Shown one piece after another: positions 15,812 through 22,870 of a DNA stretch of 27,057 nucleotides. Below the pieces are notes generated by a model. It searched no databases. It had not been told where the DNA came from and saw nothing but the letters and a program-made list of their open reading frames with translations. The stretch's first letter is position 1. Every line of letters begins with the position of its first letter. This DNA is from Mesotoga sp. UBA6090. GTDB lineage: Bacteria; Thermotogota; Thermotogae; Petrotogales; Kosmotogaceae. Location of the stretch: the NCBI RefSeq assembly GCF_002435945.1, contig NZ_DIXC01000048.1:1-27057 (forward strand). Direction: 5' to 3'. Both the position numbers and the translations under genes were made by a program.

Positions 15812-15840
15812 GCCGGGTCGAAAGACCCGGCATTTCTTAT
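15812..15840 (+). terminator. Intercistronic hairpin, attenuating terminator
   Basis: GCCGGGTCGAAAGACCCGGC (15812-15831) forms a perfect 8-bp stem with a GAAA loop, followed by ATTTCTTAT. It lies 11 bp after the binding-protein stop and 22 bp before the permease start. It has the form of an intrinsic terminator, with an imperfect U-tract that should allow partial read-through, or it may act as a 3' stabiliser of the binding-protein message. Confidence 0.75.
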
Positions 15841-15853
15841 AATAGGTGATCAG

Positions 15854-16741
15854 ATGAAGTCGAGACATAGATCTAGAGGTTATTCGTATATTCTTCCTTC
15901 AATGGTTTTTATAGTAATAATCTTCATGATTCCGCTGACGTATACGGTCGTGATGTCCTTTCTGCGGTGGAATCTGCTCAGGCCAGATCTGGGCATAAGA
16001 GCGGCGGGCTTCAGCAATTACGTCAGGCTATTCACCGACCCGTTCACGCTGGACACTGTGGGAAGGACCTTCTACTTTGTTCTGGGGGCAGTCTTAATAG
16101 AGCTGATTGCGGGGCTGTGCATAGCTCTTGCCCTGGATACGGAATTCAAAGGCTGGAAGATTGTTCAGTCGGTCTTACTGGTCCCATTCATGATCGCTCC
16201 CGTTGTCGTTGGGTATGTCTGGCGGTTCGTCCTCAACAGCGATTATGGACCGATAATCCATTTGTTCAGGCAGATTGGACTTGGAGGACTTGTCGACAAA
16301 CCCCTTCTATCAAATCCCTCTGCGGCGATGCCTGTATTGATTGTTGCCGATGCGTGGGAGTACATTCCATTTGTGACTCTCGTATTGCTTGCAGGGCTAA
16401 AATCAATCCCTTACGAACCGTATGAAGCAGCATTTGTGGATGGAGCAAGTTCCCTTCAGAGATTCTATTACATAACGCTGCCGCTTCTCAGGCCTTCGAT
16501 ACTGGTCGCAGTGGTAATAAGGACCCTTACATCTCTGCGCGTCTTCGATATTGTATTTATAATGACTGGAGGAGGGCCCGGAACTGCTACAGAGACTCTC
16601 GCCTTCTACGGTTACAGAACTGCCTTTCAATCGTACGATGTTGGCTTTTCATCGGCAATTAACATGCTGACATTTGCAATAGCTGTGGTCTTCACGATAC
16701 TGTACATGAAGATAATAGGTGGTGGAAAGAACTATGCTTAG
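15854..16741 (+). CDS. ABC sugar transporter permease (MalF/UgpA type)
   Basis: 295 residues with six predicted membrane segments, the first at SYILPSMVFIVIIFMIPL. The cytoplasmic EAA loop EAAFVDGASSLQRF (about residues 195-208) contacts the ATPase. The C-terminal MTGGGPGTATETLAFYGYRTAF stretch is typical of the MalF/UgpA/LacF branch of BPD_transp_1. The AGGTGA ribosome binding site is 4 nt from the ATG. It pairs with the permease at 16734-17561 and with the upstream binding protein. Confidence 0.93.
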   Translation: MKSRHRSRGYSYILPSMVFIVIIFMIPLTYTVVMSFLRWNLLRPDLGIRAAGFSNYVRLFTDPFTLDTVGRTFYFVLGAVLIELIAGLCIALALDTEFKGWKIVQSVLLVPFMIAPVVVGYVWRFVLNSDYGPIIHLFRQIGLGGLVDKPLLSNPSAAMPVLIVADAWEYIPFVTLVLLAGLKSIPYEPYEAAFVDGASSLQRFYYITLPLLRPSILVAVVIRTLTSLRVFDIVFIMTGGGPGTATETLAFYGYRTAFQSYDVGFSSAINMLTFAIAVVFTILYMKIIGGGKNYA

Positions 16742-17561
16742 GAGGAAACTCTTTACTAGAATAGTGGTCTTTGTAGTCATAGCAGTGGCGCTAATCTGGA
16801 CTCTGGTACCACTGGCATGGATACTACTTTCCTCTTTCAAGTTTGAGGCCGACCAGTTCTCGATGCCACCCAAGTGGTTCCCGGCACGTATTACTTTCCA
16901 GAATTACGCGAAGTTCTTCGGAAATTCCGAGTTTGTCAGTTCTCTAATCAACAGTGTTATCATAACGTTTTTCTCGACAGTCATAGCCCTTTTGCTTGGG
17001 GTACCGGCGGCTTACGCTCTGGCAAGGTTTGACTGGAAACATGCAAACACGATCGCTTTTGTCGTCCTGCTAGCAAGAATGACGCCGCCGATCGTCATGG
17101 TCCTGCCCTTCTTCATGATCGCCAGATATCTGGGAATCTCGAATACTTACCTTCCTATTGTCCTGGCGCTTTCATTTTTCAGCGTCCCGTTCGCGATCTG
17201 GATGATGCGCGGTTTCTTTCAGGAGATCCCCACCTCTCTTGAAGAAGCTGCCATGATAGATGGGTGCACGCGATTTCAGTCGTTGAGGAGAGTTGTCATC
17301 CCCCTCGTCATGCCTGGACTCTCGGCCACGTCCATACTGTGCGCCCTCATCGCCTGGAACGAGTTCCTGTTTGCCCTGGTTCTTACAGGCAGAGACACCA
17401 GACCTCTACCCGTTCTGGTCAACATGTTCGTAAGTGAAAGAAACATAGAATGGGGAGTAATGAGCGCAGCGGCAGTAATCACCGTACTCCCTATGATCGT
17501 TTTCGGTCTGCTTGTGCAAAATGACCTCGTTCGAGGCCTTACAATGGGAAGCTCTAAATAG
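16734..17561 (+). CDS. ABC sugar transporter permease (MalG/UgpE type)
   Basis: 275 residues from the ATG at 16734, with six membrane segments and the EAA loop EEAAMIDGCTRFQSL (about residues 185-199). An in-frame GTG at 16719 exists, but the ATG gives the usual short charged N-terminus (MLRRKLFTRIVVFVVIAVALI) and overlaps the previous stop by 8 bp, a common coupling arrangement for this gene pair. No ATP-binding subunit is encoded in the cluster, so the transporter probably borrows a shared MsmX/MalK-type ATPase from elsewhere in the genome. Confidence 0.93.
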   Translation: MLRRKLFTRIVVFVVIAVALIWTLVPLAWILLSSFKFEADQFSMPPKWFPARITFQNYAKFFGNSEFVSSLINSVIITFFSTVIALLLGVPAAYALARFDWKHANTIAFVVLLARMTPPIVMVLPFFMIARYLGISNTYLPIVLALSFFSVPFAIWMMRGFFQEIPTSLEEAAMIDGCTRFQSLRRVVIPLVMPGLSATSILCALIAWNEFLFALVLTGRDTRPLPVLVNMFVSERNIEWGVMSAAAVITVLPMIVFGLLVQNDLVRGLTMGSSK

Positions 17562-17785
17562 AGCCTGGATTCAAGCTTGGCAGGTTACGGCCAAAAAAGA
17601 AGCAACTGGAAAAAACCGTCGGCTGCATCGCTTCCTTCAACACATTCAATGCTTTCCCTGTTGCCCCAAAAACACTTACGATTCTTAAATTCTTGGAATT
17701 GTCTTCAGGAAACGAAGCATGTAGTTTGTCGTATGGGATAATAATCGAAACGGGAAAACAGTTTTTGAACAGGGGGTAAGGGGAA

Positions 17786-18841
17786 ATGCCAAGAATGCTT
17801 GTTGCAACTGCGCCAGGAAAAGCGGAGATTGTTGAATACCGGGACAGGAAGATAGCGGCGAACGAGGTTATGGTTGAAGTCGAGTTCGCTTCTCCAAAGC
17901 ACGGTTCGGAGATAGCTGATTTCAGAGGCGAGAGTCCGCTTATAGACGAACGTTACGATGACGACTGGAAGCTTTTAGTTCCCCGATCACCGGATCAGAG
18001 AAAGGGAGTTGAGTTCGGTTCCTGGAATCTCGGCAATATGTGGGTAGGTAAAATTGTTGCAAAGGGTGTGGATGTGAAGGACTACAGTGTTGGTGAGAGG
18101 GTCTGTTCTTACGGAGGAATTCGCGAGACTCAAATTGTCAACGCCTTAGGCAATCACCGTCTATTGAGAGTTCCTAAAGCCGTCTCCTGGAAGAGCGCCG
18201 TGTGCTATGATCCAGCTCAGTTTGCTCTGTCTGGGATCAGAGACGGGAACGTGAGACCGGGTGACCATGTTGCAGTAATCGGACTTGGAGCCATAGGACT
18301 GCTGGCTGTCCAACTCGCGAAGAAGATCGGGGCCAGCCCCGTGATAGCAGTCGACCCTATTGAAGTCAGACGGGAGGTTGCGCTGAACTCAGGTGCGGAT
18401 TTTGCTTTAGATCCAAAAGCGTGCGATGTTGGACTTGAGATCAAGAGGCTCACCGTTAAGACCGGTGCAGACTGCATAATCGAGACAAGCGGAGCTCCTT
18501 CTGCTCTGCAATCGGCCCTCAGAGGTCTTGCTCACGGGGGAACAATTTCGTACGTTGCCTGGGCAAAGGAGTTTCTCGGGGGCATCAGTTTTGGACGTGA
18601 AGCCCATTACAATTATGGGCGGTTGATCTTCTCCCGTGCAGCAAGTGAACCGGGACCTGACTATCCGAGGTGGAACAGAAAGAGAGTGGAAAGAGTCTGC
18701 TGGGAGATGATATGCACAGGTTCTCTTCGCGGCGATGAAATCGTCAACCCCGTCGTCAGCTTTGAAGAGTCCGCCGAAGCCTACTGCAAGTACGTCGATA
18801 CAAGTCCCGAGCTGAGCATCAAGCTCGGAGTGGCCTTTTGA
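17786..18841 (+). CDS. Zinc-free medium-chain dehydrogenase/reductase (MDR superfamily)
   Basis: 351 residues. A GroES-like N-terminal domain is followed by a Rossmann fold with VIGLGAIGLLAVQLAKKIGA (about residues 168-187) and VIAVDP, where the Asp after the second strand favours NAD(H). The first zinc ligand of ordinary members (CGSD) is replaced in PKHGSEIADFRG, the GHE motif reads GNMWVG, and the four-cysteine structural zinc loop is absent. It therefore looks like a non-zinc relative of sorbitol/threonine dehydrogenases. The ATG follows GGGGGT and AAGGGG. A 224-bp gap separates it from the permease gene, with no strong terminator seen, so it could be cotranscribed or have its own promoter. 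It probably oxidises a sugar-derived alcohol of the imported compound; the substrate is unknown. Confidence 0.82.
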   Translation: MPRMLVATAPGKAEIVEYRDRKIAANEVMVEVEFASPKHGSEIADFRGESPLIDERYDDDWKLLVPRSPDQRKGVEFGSWNLGNMWVGKIVAKGVDVKDYSVGERVCSYGGIRETQIVNALGNHRLLRVPKAVSWKSAVCYDPAQFALSGIRDGNVRPGDHVAVIGLGAIGLLAVQLAKKIGASPVIAVDPIEVRREVALNSGADFALDPKACDVGLEIKRLTVKTGADCIIETSGAPSALQSALRGLAHGGTISYVAWAKEFLGGISFGREAHYNYGRLIFSRAASEPGPDYPRWNRKRVERVCWEMICTGSLRGDEIVNPVVSFEESAEAYCKYVDTSPELSIKLGVAF

Positions 18842-18975
18842 AGGCTCATGATCATCCATAAGTCGGGAAGTCGATCGGCAGTTATCTGCAAATGCTGTGG
18901 TTGGCCTCTCATGATCTTGATTATAGATTCTCCCTCGAGGGAGGAGAGCTAGCAGTAGCGGAGGGTGTGTAGTCT
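18842..18975. repeat. Degraded dispersed repeat, copy 1 (core 18891-18969)
   Basis: The core from AATGCTGTGGTTGGC to GCGGAGGGTGT is clearly related to 26522-26597, with looser similarity about 45 bp further upstream (ATAAGTC shared). Both copies can be read in the same frame (MLWLASHDLDYRF here, MLWSAPDDPDLKYF there, each followed by AEGV), so the repeat may be a fragment of a formerly coding element. Here the frame ends at once in TAG. Confidence 0.55.
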
Positions 18976-19004
18976 TTGAATACTAAGAAACTCCTTTGTA
19001 TAAT
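18976..19004 (+). promoter_or_regulatory. Sigma-70-type promoter ahead of the epimerase operon
   Basis: TTGAAT (18976-18981) and a perfect TATAAT (18999-19004) are 17 bp apart. Transcription would run rightward and leave an untranslated leader of about 285 nt before the epimerase start at 19297. No riboswitch class was recognised in 19010-19296, and no gene is seen there. Confidence 0.6.
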
Positions 19005-19296
19005 CTCAATTAGAAAAGGCAGACTTGCTGGAGAAATTCCGTGATCTGATCAGAAAACAAGACCGTTCGATTATGAACAGGACACACGGTTGGAAACGCG
19101 CTTCAAAACATACAGTTGGGTATCTGTGATAATGAGACCGATTTGTGAACTGGGGAAATAAATGATCGAATTTCAGAGAAAAAGATGTGAAAAATGGCGG
19201 GCTCCAAGAGGAAATAAATAGCTATTATACATCTGGTTGGATCAGTAAGACTCATTGAATTTACGGTTAATGACGAACTTGTGAAAGGGGGAATAT

Positions 19297-20103
19297 ATGA
19301 AGCTGATCACTCAAGACAAGGAGTTCTTTCCTTCAAGAATGGAGGAGAAACTAAGTTTCGTGTATAAGCTGGGATTCGACGGCTTCGAGATAGATGGAAG
19401 GCTCTTGATCGAAAAGCTCGCCGAAGTGAAGGCGGCCGTTCGTTCCACCGGCCTTCCTGTTACAAGCGCTTGCGGCGGTTATCGTGGTTGGATCGGCGAT
19501 TTTTCCCAGGACAAACGTAAGCAGGCAATAGAAGACATCGGAGAAATTTTGAAGGCTCTATCTAAAATTGGTGGAAAGGGAATAGTCGTACCTGCCGCCT
19601 GGGGAATGTTTTCGAAGAGACTTCCACCTATGGTCCCTCCTAGAACTGATTCAGAAGATACAGCCGTTCTGCTCGACTCCCTCGAAAGCTTGAACAAAAT
19701 AGCTGCAGAAACGGACACCTTTATCTATCTCGAGCCACTTAACAGGTATGAAGATCACATGCTTAACACCCTGCAATCTGCCGCGGAACTGATAGAGATG
19801 GGCGGATTTTCGAATGTCAGACTTACCGCTGACGCTTTTCATATGAATATAGAAGAGGCCGATCTTCGTAAAAGCATTGTGCAGAACAAGGAGTATATTG
19901 CGCACGTACATATAGCCGACAGCAACCGCTATCAACCGGGCCAGGCCCATCTTGATTTTGATTATTTCTTTTCTGCACTTTCGGAAATCGATTACAGCGG
20001 GAACGTGGTCTTTGAATGCAGGGTTACTGGAGACGACCCGATCGAGAGTTACAGAGAATCCTGTTGCTTCATAAGAAGCATTGTTGGGAACGCTGATATA
20101 TGA
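19297..20103 (+). CDS. Sugar-phosphate isomerase/epimerase-like TIM barrel (xylose isomerase-like family)
   Basis: 268 residues of the AP_endonuc_2 TIM-barrel family. Putative divalent-metal ligands are in the expected order: Glu146 in LEPLNRYE, Asp179 in TADAFHMN, His205 in HVHIADSN and Glu240 in VVFECRV. The LEPLNRYE motif is that of D-tagatose/D-psicose 3-epimerases and hydroxypyruvate-isomerase-like enzymes, which shift keto groups or epimerise ketoses. The AAGGGGG ribosome binding site lies 5 nt before the ATG. Its stop overlaps the start of the Gfo/Idh/MocA gene (ATGA), so the two are translationally coupled and probably act in sequence on one keto-sugar. The exact substrate is not readable. 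Confidence 0.85.
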   Translation: MKLITQDKEFFPSRMEEKLSFVYKLGFDGFEIDGRLLIEKLAEVKAAVRSTGLPVTSACGGYRGWIGDFSQDKRKQAIEDIGEILKALSKIGGKGIVVPAAWGMFSKRLPPMVPPRTDSEDTAVLLDSLESLNKIAAETDTFIYLEPLNRYEDHMLNTLQSAAELIEMGGFSNVRLTADAFHMNIEEADLRKSIVQNKEYIAHVHIADSNRYQPGQAHLDFDYFFSALSEIDYSGNVVFECRVTGDDPIESYRESCCFIRSIVGNADI

Positions 20104-21161
20104 GAAACGACAGACTCCGGGTTGCGATAGTCGGTGCAGGGCAGATAGTCGAGGTTACACATTTGCCCATTCTTTCGTCAATGAGGGAGAAATTCGATCT
20201 TGTCGGGATTGCAGACATTGTGGCGGAGAGAGCCGAAAGACTGGCGACCAAATTCGGTGTAGAACGGGCTTTCCACGATTACGAGGAGATGCTTTCGCTT
20301 CTCAAGCCAGATGCAGCACTTGTCTGTACGCCGAATAGATTTCATGCAGCTGCCACAGTAACCGCACTCAGAACAGGTTGCCATGTTTTCTGTGAAAAAC
20401 CTCCCGCTATGAACAAGGAAGAGGTCCGCCAGATGACGGTCGCTTCGAGGAAAGCAGGAAGGATTCTTTCTTTCAACTTCAACTACCGGTACAGAAGCGA
20501 GGCAATCGCTATCAAGAAGTTCGTTGATAACGGCGATCTTGGCGAAGTCTATCTTTGCGAGGGGAGCTGCTTGAGACGGCGCGGAATACCCGGCTGGGGT
20601 TCCTTCTCAAGTAAGGAAATGCAGGGCGGAGGACCCCTGATGGATATCGGAGTGCACATGCTCGATCTCGCCCTCTTCATGATGGACTTCCCCGAACCCG
20701 AAAGCGTAATGGCCAGCACCTACTGCAAGATAGGTAACAAAAAAGGTGTCGGCTTGATGGGCAGCTGGGACCCGGGTAAATTCAATGTTGAGGATTCGGC
20801 TTTTGGGTTCGTGAAATTCGCGAACGGAGCATCATTGATTCTGAAAACGGCTTTCGCATTGAACATGAAGGATCGTTCCACCATGAATCTTCAGATCTTC
20901 GGCGACAGGGCAGGCGCCACGGTCTTTCCACCTGAAGTATTCACTCAAATTCACGGTGAGCTGGCAGATATCTCTCTTCCATTTGCAGAAGATAAAAACT
21001 GCTATGTGAGATCGTTAGGAGCATTTTTCGATCGCTGCCGGGGAGGGAGTGCTGAATTACCCACTCCTGAACAGGCATATCTCGTTCAGAGCCTCCTTGA
21101 CGCTTTTTATGAATCGGCTGAAAGTGGTTCGGCTGTGATATTTGAAAGGGGCTTAATGTAA
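20100..21161 (+). CDS. Gfo/Idh/MocA-family NAD(P)-dependent sugar dehydrogenase
   Basis: 353 residues. An N-terminal Rossmann fold (VAIVGAGQIVEVTHLPIL, ALVCTPNRFHAA, then CEKPPAMNKEE with the family lysine) is followed by the alpha/beta substrate domain with GGGPLMDIGVHMLDLALFMM, which holds the DxGxHxxD catalytic motif. Family members oxidise or reduce sugars and inositols at a ring carbon, sometimes in 3-keto-sugar pathways. The ATG overlaps the epimerase stop by 4 bp, and the gene's own TAA shares one base with the next ATG (TAATG), so at least three genes are coupled here. The C-terminus (EQAYLVQSLLDAFYESAESG) is complete. Confidence 0.92.
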   Translation: MRNDRLRVAIVGAGQIVEVTHLPILSSMREKFDLVGIADIVAERAERLATKFGVERAFHDYEEMLSLLKPDAALVCTPNRFHAAATVTALRTGCHVFCEKPPAMNKEEVRQMTVASRKAGRILSFNFNYRYRSEAIAIKKFVDNGDLGEVYLCEGSCLRRRGIPGWGSFSSKEMQGGGPLMDIGVHMLDLALFMMDFPEPESVMASTYCKIGNKKGVGLMGSWDPGKFNVEDSAFGFVKFANGASLILKTAFALNMKDRSTMNLQIFGDRAGATVFPPEVFTQIHGELADISLPFAEDKNCYVRSLGAFFDRCRGGSAELPTPEQAYLVQSLLDAFYESAESGSAVIFERGLM

Positions 21162-21710
21162 TGAAGATCACAATTCTGAACGGCGCCAGTGAGGAAAGCG
21201 GCACTTTTGAAGAGTGCCTGGAAAAGCTAGTTGAATCTCTTTCAAAGATGAAGAATGAGATTCAATTCTTTAAGCTGAGAGATTTGCAGATCAAGCAGTG
21301 TATGGGATGTTTTGTATGCTGGGTCGAAACTCCTGGAGAATGAATTGTTCCAGATGACACAGTCAAAAACAGACGGGCCTGCAGTAAATTCCGACCTGCT
21401 TCTTTTTGCCTCACCGCTCGTTCTTGGCTTTACCACATAGATTCTTAAGAAAGCAATCGACAAAATGATCCCGATCGTCCATCCCTATTTCACCATAAGA
21501 GCCGGCAAGATCCACCACAAGAAGCGCTACAAGACTTGCCCGCTCTTGGGTGTCCTGATCGAGAAAGAAATCGATACAGACGAAGAGGATCTGGAAATAG
21601 TTCAGGCGATTTATGAACGGGTGGCAATTGAGATGGTATCCAGTCTTGTCTTCTTCGATTCCGTTGAAAGGCCGCCTAAGGGGGTCGCATATGCGATTAC
21701 TAATCATTAA
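21161..21710 (+). pseudogene. Flavodoxin-fold NAD(P)H-dependent FMN oxidoreductase, multiply broken
   Basis: The N-terminus MKITILNGASEESGTFEECLEKL and the CMGCFVCWVETPGE segment are typical of flavodoxin-family iron-sulfur-flavoprotein-like/FMN reductases. A TGA (21341-21343) stands where the family usually has Cys (PGEC), and is followed by IVPDD. A frameshift then moves the homology to another frame (SDLLLFASPLVLGFTT), where a TAG (21438-21440) interrupts before ILKKAIDKMIPIVHPYF. The rest runs to a TAA at 21708-21710. Three lesions make a functional product very unlikely. It would have been a cytoplasmic electron-transfer or quinone-reducing enzyme coupled to the Gfo/Idh/MocA gene. Confidence 0.85.
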
Positions 21711-22344
21711 TGGATCACCTAGAGGGAACAGGAGCAACTCACTCGTAATTGCGAATCACTTCTTGAGTTGAATAAAAGCCTCTCTCCAGAACAATCTCCA
21801 GCTAGAAGTTGTGAACCTGATCGTAGAGCATTCTGCCCTCTCTGATGTGACAGAAAGAATCGCCGTTGCCGATAAGGTTCTCTTCGCCTTCCCCTTGTAT
21901 GTCGACAGCATGCCAGGCTTGGTGATGGGGCTGTTTGAGTCCATATACAATTTGAAAGGGAAGTTATCGGAAAAAGAGTTCTTGTTTTCCATCCAGTGCG
22001 GTTTCCCTGAGACTCTGAACCTAAGATTTATCGAAAGATACCTAATGAAGCTTACAGGAAGACTAAGAGCAAACTATGCGGGATGTATCAGCAGGTGAGG
22101 GATGGAAGGAGCGAGATTTCTTTCTGAAGATTCACAGATACTTCAGAGATATCGGAAGCTCGGAGAGATATATGGAAAGACCGGTAAGCAAGACAAAGAT
22201 CTGCTCGGAAGAATCGCCGATCCAGAGAGAATACCATTGGCTGCCAAAGCGATCGCCCTGGTGCTTTCCCCGATCGGCATTTTCGACAAATACTGGAACA
22301 GACAACTTAAGACGAACGGGGTTTACAGAAGAAGGAATGACTGA
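21691..22344 (+). pseudogene. Second flavodoxin-fold NAD(P)H oxidoreductase with two in-frame TGA codons
   Basis: A single frame from ATG 21691 to TGA 22344 reads as a full-length family protein of 217 codons: MRLLIINGSPRGNRSNSLV, then ADKVLFAFPLYVDSMPGLVMG (about residues 68-88), LFSIQCGFPE, and a C-terminal IYGKTGKQDK and YWNRQLKTNGVYRRRN. TGA codons at 21769-21771 (after NHFLS, before IKAS) and 22096-22098 (after GCISR, before GMEGARF) interrupt it. Each is one base from GGA, and glycine would suit both places. There is no frameshift. It overlaps the preceding pseudogene by 20 bp, so the pair was an operon of two related genes. It is probably inactive unless the stops are read through. Confidence 0.82.
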
Positions 22345-22870
22345 CCTTATAAAGGATAGAAACGAATCTCCTGACTGTTTTCCCTTATCACTAAATTCTG
22401 CAGAGTGAACTTGCCAGTGAAAAAAACAGGAAGCTCAGTCCAGGCTGCTCATAATTGCCTGAACAAATAGGACCGAGTTTTGGTATATCTCTCCGTAATC
22501 GACCCCCGACTTTATCAGTTGAAGTTCTAAAAATAGCCAATACAGCGAAAAAAAGAAAATGAAAGTCAGAATGTTGCCACTACCGTGCTTTCAGAAGCTC
22601 AATTCATTGGGTTTAGAGACGTTTTTTGGTGAAGCCATTCCCATTGTGGAGAGTATCTTGTTGCTGAGAGAGAATGCTGTTGATACATTGTACCCGACAA
22701 TCACGGCCCTTCTCGAAACAAAACCGGGATTCGGGAATCTGAGTCGCAATCTAATAGCAGCCAGTAATAGTAAAGTTAAGACCCCAGCTGGAAGGTACGC
22801 CCAATGGATCAGAGTCGCACGAAGAAACTTGAGAGCAAAGCCGACCCAGATACAGGTAGCTTCATATCTG
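22345..22870. other. Intergenic region between convergent genes, no gene recognised
   Basis: About 525 bp between the plus-strand oxidoreductase remnant and the minus-strand ATPase. A 110-codon plus-strand frame (22559-22891) runs into the ATPase 3' end and has no family features. The opposite strand of the same stretch reads partly hydrophobic without a start. I take both as non-coding or long decayed. No clear terminator was found for either flanking gene. Confidence 0.5.

Noticed and set aside
21341..21343. TGA at a position normally held by Cys in the first flavodoxin gene, as a possible selenocysteine codon
   Set aside because: The homology shifts frame soon after and then meets a TAG at 21438, so the gene is broken in three ways. 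I saw no convincing stem-loop of the bacterial SECIS kind directly after the TGA.
21691..22344. TGA read as glycine, as in Gracilibacteria-type genetic codes
   Set aside because: TGA is the normal stop of many intact genes in this window (for example the deacetylase, GntR and epimerase genes), so the host code uses it as a terminator.
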